From positions 1 to 64,000 of the forward strand of contig NZ_JAQKPV010000016.1 in assembly GCF_028200735.1 (NCBI RefSeq): DNA of 64,000 nucleotides, read 5' to 3'. Positions 18,616-27,305 of this stretch are shown in pieces. The stretch's first letter is position 1; each line of letters starts with the position of its first letter. The translations under genes and the position numbers were made by a program. The DNA is from Streptomyces sp. ACA25 (GTDB lineage Bacteria > Actinomycetota > Actinomycetes > Streptomycetales > Streptomycetaceae). The notes beneath the pieces were generated by a model. The model saw nothing but the letters and a program-made list of their open reading frames with translations. It did not search any database and was not told the DNA's origin.

Positions 18616-20277
18616 TCAGCCGCCGGGTCCGAAGTGGATGCCGGTGACGTAACCGTCCTGGGTCCCGGTGGCCGCGGCCACGCAGCGGAAGGCGCGCAGG
18701 CCGTCCGCGTACTGACGCTCGGTGGGCGGCAGGACGTCCGCCTCCCAGCTGCCGGCGGAGATGTCCTGACCTTCCTGGTTACGGGATGCCGCCATGACCT
18801 GCGCCGAGCACAGTTCCAGCACGTCCGGGTGACGGCTGAGCTCCTTGTAGTCGTGGGTGTCACCGTCCTGCGGCAGCGGGGCGATGGCGAAGGTCTCCCA
18901 CACGTGGCTCACCCGGCAGTCCGCCGCGGTGACGGAGACGATGCCACTGATGATGACCATGCCGCCCCAGCACTCGGGGGTCGTGACGCATGCACCGTCC
19001 ACCCCCTGCACCGCCGCGGCAGGGCAGTCGTCCGTGGTGATGGGCACCCCCAGCCCTGGTGCGACCGGGGCTTCGCTGTCCTCCACCGGCGCTTCCTCCT
19101 CGACCGCCACCTCCTCGGGGAGGCCCGGCGTGGAGGGCGCGGCGGAAGTGCCGTCCCCCCAGGGCTGGAACTGGTTCACCAGCACGGTGACGCCGACGCC
19201 CACCGTCAGTGAGACCGCCGCGAGAACGGCGACCAGCCGGGTGCGGGGGCCGCGCCGGTCCCGTCGTTCCGGCGCCGCGGCGCCGGTGGTCCCCGGCCCT
19301 CCCCCACCCGGCCGCTGCGCGGGCGTCCCCGGAGGCCAGTCCCTCTCAGCGGGCGGCAGGACGGAGCCCGGGCCGTACGGGGACGGGGGAATGTCCCCGC
19401 GGGCCGGCGGGCCCACCGCGGGCACAGGTCCGAAACCGCCCGGCCCGGTGGCGGCCGGATCGACGGCGGCGAGTGCGTCCCGGAACACCCCGGCGTCGGA
19501 CAGCCGATGGCCAGGGTCCGTCTCCAGCGCCTGCCTCAGGACCTCGTTCAGGGCACCCGGCACCGCGGCCAGTTCGGGTACGGGCCAGGTGTGCCGGACG
19601 ATGAGTTCCGCCAGGCTGAGCTCACTGCCGTCCTCAGGGAAGCGCGGCGGGTAGCCGCACAACAGGGCGTACAGCGTGGCCGCGAGCGAGTACACGTCCC
19701 CGGCGGGCGTCGGCTCAGCCATGCGGAACGCCTCGGGCGGCGCGTACGCCGGCGTCAGCGCCTCCCTCGTGACGGACAGTTCCTGCCCCGGCCGGGGCAT
19801 CGCAGCGAGACCGAAGTCCGCGAGGGCGACCCCGCCGTACCGGTTGAGCATGATGTTGCCGGGCTTGACGTCCCGGTGCAGTACCCCGGCGGTGTGCGCG
19901 GCGGCCAGTGCGTCGGCTATCCCCACCCCGATGTCCCGCACCTCCTTCACCGGCAGCGGGCCTTCCCGGCGCAGCCGGTCAGCCAGGGAGCCACCGGGGC
20001 ACAGCTCCAGCACCATGTACGGACGGCCCCCCGCCCGCACCCCCGCGTCGTACACCGCCACCACGTGCGGGTGTCCGGACAGCTGCCCGGCCGCCGTGAC
20101 CTCCCGCAGAAACCGTTGCTGATCCCGGGCCGTGGCCAGCACCCGGCTGTCCAGCTTGAGGGCGACCTCCCGCCCCACCGAGAGCTGGCGCGCCCGGTGG
20201 ACCGTGGCGAAGCCGCCCTGGCCCAGCGTCTCCAGAATCTCGTAACCCGGCAGCTGTATACCGTCTTCATTGTGCAT
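18616..20277 (-). CDS. Membrane serine/threonine protein kinase (PknB type)
   Basis: 553 aa. The kinase domain spans about 10-265: GQGGFATV glycine loop, Lys in VALKL, catalytic HRDVKPGN near residue 130 and DFGLA near 152; all are intact. A Pro/Gly-rich linker leads to one membrane helix near 345-365 (LVAVLAAVSLTVGVGVTVL) and an acidic linker. The extracellular C-terminal ~150 residues contain six Cys and resemble a septum-formation-like sensor domain, but there are no PASTA repeats. ATG 20277 is chosen because the kinase fold begins at once; the upstream frame is unlike protein. Confidence 0.93.
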   Translation of the reverse strand: MHNEDGIQLPGYEILETLGQGGFATVHRARQLSVGREVALKLDSRVLATARDQQRFLREVTAAGQLSGHPHVVAVYDAGVRAGGRPYMVLELCPGGSLADRLRREGPLPVKEVRDIGVGIADALAAAHTAGVLHRDVKPGNIMLNRYGGVALADFGLAAMPRPGQELSVTREALTPAYAPPEAFRMAEPTPAGDVYSLAATLYALLCGYPPRFPEDGSELSLAELIVRHTWPVPELAAVPGALNEVLRQALETDPGHRLSDAGVFRDALAAVDPAATGPGGFGPVPAVGPPARGDIPPSPYGPGSVLPPAERDWPPGTPAQRPGGGGPGTTGAAAPERRDRRGPRTRLVAVLAAVSLTVGVGVTVLVNQFQPWGDGTSAAPSTPGLPEEVAVEEEAPVEDSEAPVAPGLGVPITTDDCPAAAVQGVDGACVTTPECWGGMVIISGIVSVTAADCRVSHVWETFAIAPLPQDGDTHDYKELSRHPDVLELCSAQVMAASRNQEGQDISAGSWEADVLPPTERQYADGLRAFRCVAAATGTQDGYVTGIHFGPGG

Positions 20278-20460
20278 GCTGTGCTGCGTCCCCCGGTGCG
20301 GGCCCGGACCGGGTTCCCCGGCCGGGCATGGGCGACGACTGTAGCCCAAGTGCCGCACAGCGGCAGGCGTGGCTCACACCACCGCCCCTCCGACCGGACC
20401 CCTCTCGGTGGCCCGCACCCAGGCACCGGGGGACTTCCCCGCCGGGGGCCGGACTTTCCG

Positions 20461-20946
20461 TCAGATGCCCATCGAGGCGAGCTCGATGGGGGTGCGGTAG
20501 TAGGCCGCTGTGGAGACCACGCAGGCCCGGTAGCTCCGGTCGTCCTTGAGGACCAGGAAGTAGTCGCGCAAGGACTTCCAGTAGTTGACCAGGTAGCCGA
20601 CGCCAGGAAGGAAGCCTGGCGGCCGGGGCACCAGGGAGTACGCCTCGGAGCACTGCAGGATACGGTCGGTCGCCTGCGACAGGACGTCCGCCACGGCCGG
20701 GTTCATGTTCCACCCCGCGGCCAGCTGCGGAGTCCAGATGGCGCCGGCCAGCTCCCGGAGCTGCTCCTGTTCCTCCGGAGTCAGAGCGGCCTGGAAGGCG
20801 GCGGCCTCCGCTGCGGGCCCGGTAGCGGCCTGGTGGGCCGGAGCCGCCTGCTGGGCCTGGGCCGTCCCTGACGCACCGACAGCCAGTACGGCCCCGGCGA
20901 CCAGCATCGCCGTCGTCGTCCGCAAAAGGTGTTTCTCTGTGCTCAT
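20461..20946 (-). CDS. Secreted small protein of unknown function
   Basis: 161 aa with a clear Sec signal peptide (LLRTTTAMLVAGAVLAVGASGTAQA) and likely cleavage after AQA near residue 32. The mature part is helical with two Cys (LQCSEAY and RACVVS) that could pair, plus a Tyr/Trp-rich patch (YLVNYWKSLRDYFLV). I do not recognise a family. GGAGAGG precedes ATG 20946. It lies upstream of the kinase on the same strand with a 183-nt gap, so co-transcription is possible but not shown. Confidence 0.8.
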   Translation of the reverse strand: MSTEKHLLRTTTAMLVAGAVLAVGASGTAQAQQAAPAHQAATGPAAEAAAFQAALTPEEQEQLRELAGAIWTPQLAAGWNMNPAVADVLSQATDRILQCSEAYSLVPRPPGFLPGVGYLVNYWKSLRDYFLVLKDDRSYRACVVSTAAYYRTPIELASMGI

Positions 20947-21265
20947 CTCATCCCTCTCCGGGTCGTCAGGTACCGGCACGATGATGCCTTCGGACGCTCA
21001 CACAGCTGCCCGGGCCTGTCAACGGGGCCCTTTCGGCCGTCCATGAGCAGGCCCCGGCACCGAGATGCCTCGGCAGCAGCCTGGCGTCCGAGCGAGGGAG
21101 CCGATACGGTCCGGCACAGGCGCGGCACCGTGCAGAGTCCGACGGAACGCACCTTCAGCACACCGCAGTTCCGTCGCATCCGGCCCGATACGTCTGCTTG
21201 CGGCCGGCGAGGACCGAAGTGGTAACGCGCCTTATGCCCCAAGGATCCCCACTCCTGGAGTCGAC

Positions 21266-22834
21266 ATGTTAAGACGCCGCTGGACCGGCCCGCTGCTGCT
21301 CGGGCTCTCACTGACCCTGGTCGTTCCCCTTTCCGCGTCCGCCTCCCCACCCGCCGAAGCCTCTCCCGGCGCTGCTGCCGCGGACAGCGTCGGGCAGCGG
21401 GCGGACGAGGCCTCCGTACCGCTGGAGGACGTCACGGTGGCCACCGAGCAGGTGGCCTTCGGGCTGCGGCGCCCCACCGCTGTGGAAGCCCCCGACGACG
21501 GGACGAACCGGCTGTTCATCACGGAGAAGCTGGGGACTGTCCGCGTGTACCACCCGGACACCGGCCTCGAAGCGGAACCGCTCTTCGACATCTCCGATGC
21601 GGTGGACCCCTCGGGCAACGAACGCGGTCTGCTGGGCATCGCCCTGGCACCCGACTTCACCGAGAGCCAGGAACTGTACCTGGCGTACACGGCGCTGCCG
21701 GACGGTGCGGTGACCCTGGCCCGCTACCGGCTCGACCGGGGTGAGCTCGAGGAGCTGCTGTCCCAGGAACACGCCGAGTACAACAACCACAACGGTGGCC
21801 AGCTCGCGTTCGGGCCCGACGACCATCTGTACTGGAGCATCGGCGACGGCGGCGGGTCCGGTGACCCCTTCGACGCCGGGCAGCGGCTGGACACTCTGCT
21901 GGGCAAGATCCTGCGTCTCGACGTGAGCGGAAGCTGCGGTGAGCTCGCCTACTGCGTCCCCGAGGACAACCCGTTCGTCGGCGTCGAGGGCGCCCGCGAG
22001 GAGATCTGGCTGTACGGGCTGCGCAACCCGTGGCGGTTCTCCTTCGACAGCGCGGACGGCTCGCAGTGGATCGCCGATGTCGGCCAGGGCCGCTGGGAGG
22101 AGGTCAACCACCTGGCTCCCGGGGAAGGCGGGCACAACCTCGGCTGGTCCTGCTACGAAGGGCTGGAGGTGTTCGACGAGGACCGGTGCCTTCCCGGAGA
22201 GGTCTACACCGACCCGGTCTTCACCTACCCCCTGACCGGGGGCAATTGCGCGGTCATCGGCGGACACGTCTACCGGGAGGAGGAGTTCGCCGACCTGATG
22301 GGCGGCACCTATGTGGCCGTCGACTACTGCTCCTACCGGACCTGGGGGCTCCGCGAGGACGGTGCGGGCGGCTACCACGCGGCCGAGATCGGCGAGATGC
22401 CCACGCAGGTGACGGCGTTCGGCATCACCTCGGAGGGCGACTGGTATGTCGTCAACGACCTTCCGGGCGGCCTGCACCGGGTGACCTTCGAAGGACCTGA
22501 GGAGGAGGAGCCCAGCACCTGCCGGGTCGACTGGAACGCACACACCTGGGCCACCGGGCTGACCGCCGAGATCACAATCACCAACACCGGCACCGAGCCG
22601 GTCAGCGGCTGGTCGCTGGGCTTCGCACTCGGCGCGGACCACACGCTCGTCTCGGGCTGGAACGCCGCCTTCTCCCACTCCGACGGCGTCGTCACCGCGA
22701 CGAACGCCCCGCACAACGAGACAATCGCACCCCAAGGGAGCGTCAGTATCGGTTTCCTGGCGTCGCACTCCGGTGACACGTCCCCGCCGGGCCGGTTCTC
22801 GCTGAACGGTGCTGCCTGCGCCACCGCGGACTGA
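21266..22834 (+). CDS. Secreted glucose/sorbosone dehydrogenase-like enzyme with C-terminal CBM2
   Basis: 522 aa. A Sec signal ends near SASA (residue 29). Residues 60-410 form a PQQ-type sugar dehydrogenase propeller: LRRPTAVEAP, FITEKLGTVRVY, ERGLLGIALAPDF, EYNNHNGGQLAFGPD (His of the PQQ site) and YGLRNPWRFSFD. Residues 425-522 are a family 2 cellulose-binding module with terminal Cys residues and NTGTEPVSGWSLGF. It should oxidise sugars while bound to cellulose. The second codon is TTA (21269-21271), so translation probably depends on the bldA tRNA and is developmentally timed. GGAG lies 5 nt before the ATG. A strong terminator follows. Confidence 0.93.
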   Translation: MLRRRWTGPLLLGLSLTLVVPLSASASPPAEASPGAAAADSVGQRADEASVPLEDVTVATEQVAFGLRRPTAVEAPDDGTNRLFITEKLGTVRVYHPDTGLEAEPLFDISDAVDPSGNERGLLGIALAPDFTESQELYLAYTALPDGAVTLARYRLDRGELEELLSQEHAEYNNHNGGQLAFGPDDHLYWSIGDGGGSGDPFDAGQRLDTLLGKILRLDVSGSCGELAYCVPEDNPFVGVEGAREEIWLYGLRNPWRFSFDSADGSQWIADVGQGRWEEVNHLAPGEGGHNLGWSCYEGLEVFDEDRCLPGEVYTDPVFTYPLTGGNCAVIGGHVYREEEFADLMGGTYVAVDYCSYRTWGLREDGAGGYHAAEIGEMPTQVTAFGITSEGDWYVVNDLPGGLHRVTFEGPEEEEPSTCRVDWNAHTWATGLTAEITITNTGTEPVSGWSLGFALGADHTLVSGWNAAFSHSDGVVTATNAPHNETIAPQGSVSIGFLASHSGDTSPPGRFSLNGAACATAD

Positions 22835-22851
22835 CACCCACCGCCGGTGAC

Positions 22852-22897
22852 GGCCCCCGGTCCCTTTCCGCCCCGCAGCGGAAAGAGACCGGGGGCC
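22852..22897 (+). terminator. Strong hairpin terminator after the sugar dehydrogenase
   Basis: A 20-bp stem with a single mismatch (22852-22871 with 22878-22897) and a 6-nt loop, starting 17 nt after the stop codon. No T-run follows. Confidence 0.75.
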
Positions 22898-23033
22898 GCG
22901 GCCGGTCGTTCCCGGACTCCCGGGGCGTCCGGCAACGTCCGGCCGGTGACGACTACGCTCCGGGGCAGGACGCCGGGCTGCCGCCGCCGGCGCCCGCGGC
23001 CCGGTCACGTCCGGCGGCAGGAGCGCGCTTCTC

Positions 23034-23777
23034 ATGACCACCCCTGCCCCTTCCCTGCGCCTGTACGGCGATCTCGCCCGCTGGTGGCCCCTGATCTCGC
23101 CGGTCGAGGTGTACGAGGAGGACGCCGCTGTCGCAGGCTCGTTGTTCGCCCGTGCCGGGCGGCCCGTGCGGCAGGTGCTGGAGCTGGGAAGCGGAGGCGG
23201 GCACACGGCTTTCCACCTGCGGTCCCGGTACGAGATGACACTTGTCGACCTGTCGGAGGAGATGCTCGCCCTTTCCCGCAGGCTCAACCCCGGTACCGAA
23301 CACCGTACGGGTGACATGCGCGATCTCCGGCTCGGGCACGCCTTCGACGCGGTCCTGGTGCACGACGCGATCGCCTACATGACGACGCCGCAGGATCTGG
23401 CCGCCACATTCCGCACCGCCTACGAGCACTGCCGCCCCGGCGGCGTCGCCGTCTTCTTCCCCGACCACCTCGCCGAGACGTTCCAGCCCTCCACCGAATG
23501 CGGCGGCAGCGACGCCGAGGACGGCAGTGGAGCACGCTACCTGGCGTGGAGCCTGCCTACGGCACCGGGAGCGACGACAGTGCGGACCGAGTACACGTTC
23601 ACGCTGCGGGAGGCCGGAGGCCGCATCCGCACCGCTCACGAGACACATCTGACCGGGTTGTTCACCGCAGCCGCTTGGCAGCGGCAACTGACCGGGACCG
23701 GCTTCCGGGTCTCCTCGCTGCGCGTGCACGGCGAGCACGGGCGCACGCTCTTCGTCGGCCATCGCCCGACGGACTGA
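23034..23777 (+). CDS. Class I SAM-dependent methyltransferase
   Basis: 247 aa. Motif I is VLELGSGGGHTAFHL near residue 45, followed by LVDLSEEMLALSRRL (motif II Asp-type acid) and a DAVLVHDAIAYM strand. These bind SAM. The C-terminal half, with a beta-sheet segment TVRTEYTFTLREAGG, resembles small-molecule methyltransferases; the acceptor cannot be told. It stands alone between the CBM2 dehydrogenase terminator and a convergent small membrane protein. Confidence 0.88.
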   Translation: MTTPAPSLRLYGDLARWWPLISPVEVYEEDAAVAGSLFARAGRPVRQVLELGSGGGHTAFHLRSRYEMTLVDLSEEMLALSRRLNPGTEHRTGDMRDLRLGHAFDAVLVHDAIAYMTTPQDLAATFRTAYEHCRPGGVAVFFPDHLAETFQPSTECGGSDAEDGSGARYLAWSLPTAPGATTVRTEYTFTLREAGGRIRTAHETHLTGLFTAAAWQRQLTGTGFRVSSLRVHGEHGRTLFVGHRPTD

Positions 23778-23806
23778 ACCTTCTGTCACCGACCCGCGTG
23801 CGCCGG

Positions 23807-24025
23807 TCAGCCCGGCGTGAGCGGAATCCCGGATCCGCCACCCAGGAACGGGGGAAGCGTGCTCAGAACTGCCGACACCACCATGACAAGCAGCACCACC
23901 AAGGTGAAGATCAGCAACGCGCGCGGCACACCCTCCGGCAGGCCGCCGCGGCGGCGGCTGAGCCTCGGGAGGTGCCGGGTGAGGCGGCGCTTCCAGTACA
24001 ACAGGCGGTAGTAGTGCTTCTGCAC
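23807..24025 (-). CDS. Small single-pass membrane protein
   Basis: 72 aa from GTG 24025, chosen because GGGGAGGTGA lies just upstream. A very basic N-terminal half (KRRLTRHLPRLSRRRGG) precedes one hydrophobic helix (LLIFTLVVLLVMVVSAVL) and a short Gly/Pro tail. The charge distribution predicts the N terminus inside the cell. No domain is recognised. It converges on the methyltransferase gene with a 29-nt gap. Confidence 0.65.
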   Translation of the reverse strand: MQKHYYRLLYWKRRLTRHLPRLSRRRGGLPEGVPRALLIFTLVVLLVMVVSAVLSTLPPFLGGGSGIPLTPG

Positions 24026-24527
24026 GGCTCTCACCTCCCCCTGCGTTCCGGCGCTCTGCCGCCCCGTCATTCCATGGTGGCACAAGCGCAAGGCAGAAGC
24101 CGTGACACCCGACGGTGCGGACGACCGGGGCGTCGCGCACCGGCAGCGGCAGCGCCGGGACAGCAAGGGTTGACGGTGTCCGGTCCCTGTTCTACGTTCC
24201 CTGGATATACCGCACGCCGTTCGTCATCCCGAACGCGACCGGTCCCCCACCGAAGCGCCGGCCCCCACACCCATGGCGCTTCCCTTCGCTCCCCTCGGGC
24301 ACCGCCCATCCGGCAGCGCACGAGGCCGCACCGCCGTGGCTTCCCATCCGCCATCCTGACCACGGGGCAAGGATCCGTTGACATGAATCGTTACAGACAA
24401 CTTCAGGACCACGCCCCGTGGAGTGCGACGCACCGTCCGATGTCGCCGCCCCATCCTGCCCTCCGGGGCGCTCCGGCCCCCTGCCCGACCGGTCCTGACC
24501 GCCCTACCACCCCGAGGAGAGACCAAC
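24026..24527. other. 502-nt stretch without a supported gene
   Basis: It carries the likely GH43 promoter at 24170-24198, which implies a 5' leader of about 320 nt. A short frame from ATG 24270 has no ribosome site and is probably not translated. A TTGACA at 24378-24383 lacks a -10 partner. Confidence 0.4.
24170..24198 (+). promoter_or_regulatory. Sigma-70-type promoter, TTGACG-N17-TACGTT
   Basis: A near-consensus -35 (TTGACG, 24170-24175) and -10 (TACGTT, 24193-24198) with optimal 17-nt spacing. The first gene downstream is GH43, about 320 nt after the expected start site. Confidence 0.45.
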
Positions 24528-25556
24528 GTGACGGAACGATCCGAGGACTCCCACTCCGCTCCGCCCTCCCGCCGATGGCTGCTGCGCGCCGCAGTGGCGA
24601 CGGGCGCCGTCGCGGCCACGTCCGTCGTCGGTGCCGGCCCTCTGACACGGGCAGCCGCCGACGTCGGAGCCGCCGCGTATCCCCTGCCCGGCCATGTCAC
24701 CGGCGACATCAGGCTGCACGACCCGTCGTTCGTCAAGCGGCCTTCCGGCGGATACCTCGTCGCGCACACCGCGCACGGCATCGGACTGAAGACGTCCACC
24801 GACCGCACCGCATTCCGCAACGCCGGGACTGTTTTCCCCGGGGGCGCACCCTGGACCACGCCGTACACCGGTGGCGACCGCAATCTGTGGGCGCCTCACA
24901 TTTCGTACCACGGCGGCAGGTACTTCCTGTACTACTCCGCCTCCACCTTCGGCTCGAACCGGTCGGCCATTTTCCTGGCCACCAGCCCCAGCGGTGATTC
25001 CGGTACCTGGACCGATCAGGGCCTGGTGATCGAGTCGCGGGAGTCCGACAACTTCAATGCCATCGACCCCGACGTGGTGGTCGACGACCAGGGCCGTTGG
25101 TGGATGTCGTTCGGCTCCTTCTGGTCGGGCATCAAGCTGATCCAGCTCGACCCGGCCACCGGAAAGCGGACCGGCTCCGCCTTCCACGCCCTCGCCGGGC
25201 GGGGCGGCGGCCCTGTCGAGGCTCCCACCCTCTTCCGGCACGGCGCCCACTACTACCTGTTCGCCTCCTTCGACCTGTGCTGCCGCGGCGCGGACAGCAC
25301 CTACCGCATCGTGGTCGGGCGCTCCACCCAGGTCACCGGCCCCTACCTCGACCGCGACGGCCGGGCGATGATGTCGGGCGGCGGCACAGAAATACTGGCA
25401 GGCCACGGCAGCATCCACGGCCCCGGCCACCAGGACGTTTTCGCCGATACCGACAGCGACATCCTCGCCTACCACTACTACACCCCCAACGGCACGGCTC
25501 AGCTGGGCATCAACTGGCTCGGCTGGGACACCGCCGGCTGGCCCTACGTCCACTGA
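24528..25556 (+). CDS. Secreted GH43 family glycosidase (arabinan-degrading type)
   Basis: 342 aa from GTG 24528 with GAGGAGA upstream. The N terminus has twin arginines followed by WLLRAAVATGAVAA, a plausible Tat signal. The five-bladed GH43 propeller is visible: catalytic base in LHDPSF (Asp 65), the transition-state Asp in NAIDPDVVVD and the acid in GGPVEAPTLF. LWAPHISYHGGRYFLYYS and the LGINWLGWD end match endo-1,5-alpha-L-arabinanase relatives, so arabinan side chains of plant cell wall are the likely substrate. There is no binding module. Downstream lies a CebR-like operator pair that belongs to the next gene. Confidence 0.92.
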   Translation: MTERSEDSHSAPPSRRWLLRAAVATGAVAATSVVGAGPLTRAAADVGAAAYPLPGHVTGDIRLHDPSFVKRPSGGYLVAHTAHGIGLKTSTDRTAFRNAGTVFPGGAPWTTPYTGGDRNLWAPHISYHGGRYFLYYSASTFGSNRSAIFLATSPSGDSGTWTDQGLVIESRESDNFNAIDPDVVVDDQGRWWMSFGSFWSGIKLIQLDPATGKRTGSAFHALAGRGGGPVEAPTLFRHGAHYYLFASFDLCCRGADSTYRIVVGRSTQVTGPYLDRDGRAMMSGGGTEILAGHGSIHGPGHQDVFADTDSDILAYHYYTPNGTAQLGINWLGWDTAGWPYVH

Positions 25557-25598
25557 CGGACACCACCGCTCCGGCCGGAGCAGTCGGGCGAAGGCAGA

Positions 25599-25612
25599 AG
25601 GGAGCGCTCCCT
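25599..25612. promoter_or_regulatory. CebR-like operator, upstream copy
   Basis: AGGGAGCGCTCCCT is a perfect 14-bp palindrome with the 12-bp core of the known CebR box (TGGGAGCGCTCCCA) but different outer bases. Its last base overlaps the -35 hexamer of the promoter at 25612-25640. Confidence 0.7.
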
Positions 25613-25640
25613 TGACAGGGTCACGGGGCGCGGATATATC
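25612..25640 (+). promoter_or_regulatory. Promoter TTGACA-N17-TATATC
   Basis: Consensus -35 (25612-25617) and AT-rich -10 (25635-25640) with 17-nt spacing. Start of transcription is expected near 25647, giving about a 93-nt leader to the gene at 25740. It is framed by two copies of the same palindrome. Confidence 0.7.
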
Positions 25641-25652
25641 CGTCACGAGCAA

Positions 25653-25666
25653 GGGGAGCGCTCCCT
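25653..25666. promoter_or_regulatory. CebR-like operator, downstream copy
   Basis: GGGAGCGCTCCC at 25654-25665 with the flanks G and T. Its centre is 54 bp from the upstream copy, about five helical turns, and it starts just after the predicted +1, suited to blocking elongation or looping. Confidence 0.7.
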
Positions 25667-25739
25667 CGATGCGGTGCCCTCCGGCACCGCATCCGCACCA
25701 TGTGCACGTCTCCGAGAGCCGACAGAGGGAGTACACACC

Positions 25740-26303
25740 GTGCAGCTCATGTCCCGGCCGGCGGCCCGCGCGGCCGCCGTTCTGCTCGCCGCCGTCGCGG
25801 CGGCCACGACCGTCCCCCCGGCAGCCGGCGCGGCACCGGGTACCGGAGATCGGTCGTCAGCACAGGAGTACGAGGCATGGCACCGAGCCGACTGCCTCGT
25901 CAGCCACACCCGCGGTGTCGCGGAGTGGATCCCCGACACCTGGATCGGCAGAAAGGAGGTGGAACTGACCGGCGTCCTGGTGGAGGAGCGGAAGGCCCGG
26001 GACTGCGCCCGGCAGACCATCGCCGAGTTCCGGGCGTACGCGCACAACGGCCGCCTGCTGGTGGACCGTCACGTGGAGTACCTCGACCCCGCTGACGGTG
26101 ACTCCCAGCGCTACCACTTCAGCCTCCGCAACCCGGGCACCGACCGGATCGACGTCATCGACCTGGTGGAGGTCCGGGTCTGCATCAGCGGTTCCCTGGC
26201 GCCGGCCTACTCCTGCGGGGAGTCGGTGACCGTGCCGCCGCCCGGCCTGAGCCCGCACCTCCCGACCGGTCCGGCGCTTCCCCACTCCGCCGCCGTCGGC
26301 TGA
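25740..26303 (+). CDS. Secreted protein of unknown function under CebR-like control
   Basis: 187 aa from GTG 25740 (GAGGGAG 9 nt upstream); ATG 25749 is an alternative. A Sec signal (RAAAVLLAAVAAATTVPPAAGA) is followed by a mature domain of about 150 residues with four Cys (DCLVS, RDCARQ, RVCISG, YSCGE), which could form two disulfides, and a Pro-rich tail. It has no carbohydrate-binding or catalytic motif that I know. Because two operators of the cellulose-utilisation type flank its promoter, a role during growth on cellulose or cellobiose is inferred, not shown. Confidence 0.8.
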   Translation: MQLMSRPAARAAAVLLAAVAAATTVPPAAGAAPGTGDRSSAQEYEAWHRADCLVSHTRGVAEWIPDTWIGRKEVELTGVLVEERKARDCARQTIAEFRAYAHNGRLLVDRHVEYLDPADGDSQRYHFSLRNPGTDRIDVIDLVEVRVCISGSLAPAYSCGESVTVPPPGLSPHLPTGPALPHSAAVG

Positions 26304-26307
26304 ACCT

Positions 26308-26342
26308 CCCTGCCCCCGCCCCGACCGCGAGCGGGGGCAGGG
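26308..26342 (+). terminator. Hairpin terminator
   Basis: A perfect 12-bp stem (26308-26319 with 26331-26342) with an 11-nt loop, 5 nt after the stop of the secreted unknown. Confidence 0.7.
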
Positions 26343-26480
26343 CCGGCCGGCCCACCCGTGCGGAGCCGCTCCTCCCCCCGCCGGCGGCGGATTGCGGCCG
26401 AGAGCTCACCCGTGCCGGTCGCTGGTGGCATGATCGGGGACGAGCGTGCACGACACGCCGGTGACGAACAGGGGGCACGG

Positions 26481-27305
26481 GTGGAGCTGGCGAGGCGGGT
26501 CCGAGAGCTCGGGTCGGCAGCGAGAGTGACCGCCGGTGTTCCCGGCGGCTGGGCTCGGGAGGCCGTCGACGCACTGCCCGCGCCGTCCGCCCCGGCAACG
26601 GAGCCCTGGAAGGCGTCTCTCGGTGAACTCATCGCCGCGCAGCCCAGAGTGCCGGCGGTCATGGCACGGACCCTGACCATGCTGGACGGGCTCGGGTCCG
26701 TGCAGTTCGGCCCCGAAGGTCTTGGGTTCGACGGTGAGGAGATCCCGTGGGAGAAGGTCCGCGGGGTCCGGATGCACGACGGTGCCGACCTCCTGACCAG
26801 CCTCGCGGTGGAGTACGAGTTCGAGCGCATGGGACAGGTGCTGCCGCCCGTCCCCGGACGCGCATGGGTGCTGCGTAAGGCGGGCAGCGCACTCACCGCG
26901 CTGATCCGCCTGGTGCGCACACGGATGACGGACCGGCCCGCCGACCGTCACGACATCATTTGGGAGATCACCTACACCGGTCGTTTCGGCCGTGAGAAGA
27001 CCCTGAACGCCTGTCTCTACACCACCGTGTTCCTGATGCTGAGGCCGGATGTCGCGGCCGCGCTGCTGGCCACCGCCCACGCCCACGGCATCCCTGTTGC
27101 CGAGGTCGAACGCCGCTCCGTCGAGGATGCGGACCAGCCGGAGCCGGCTGAGCGGTCCGCCCAGCTGGACGAGCTGTGCCGGCAGAGCGAGCAGGCAGCG
27201 GCCGCTCTGAGCGGCGACGGCGTGCGCCCGGAGTCGTGCGGCGCCGAGCCCTCCCCCGGCGAGGGCTTCTCCGAGAACCCGGCGGCGGAAAGAACCCACG
27301 GGTGA
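26481..27305 (+). CDS. Conserved-looking cytoplasmic protein of unknown function
   Basis: 274 aa from GTG 26481, which has a CAGGGGG site 5 nt upstream; ATG 26430 is an alternative in the same frame. The middle (SVQFGPEGLGFDGEEIPWEKVRG) looks like a PH-type beta-barrel strand pattern, followed by a long predicted helical segment and an acidic, low-complexity C-terminal 50 residues. No signal peptide or membrane helix. I do not recognise a function. It is flanked by a terminator on the left and 372 nt of non-coding DNA on the right. Confidence 0.7.
   Translation: MELARRVRELGSAARVTAGVPGGWAREAVDALPAPSAPATEPWKASLGELIAAQPRVPAVMARTLTMLDGLGSVQFGPEGLGFDGEEIPWEKVRGVRMHDGADLLTSLAVEYEFERMGQVLPPVPGRAWVLRKAGSALTALIRLVRTRMTDRPADRHDIIWEITYTGRFGREKTLNACLYTTVFLMLRPDVAAALLATAHAHGIPVAEVERRSVEDADQPEPAERSAQLDELCRQSEQAAAALSGDGVRPESCGAEPSPGEGFSENPAAERTHG

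Noticed and set aside
24378..24410. TTGACA as a second GH43 promoter
   Set aside because: There is no -10 hexamer at 16-18 nt. The nearby TGAA...TTCA symmetry is imperfect.
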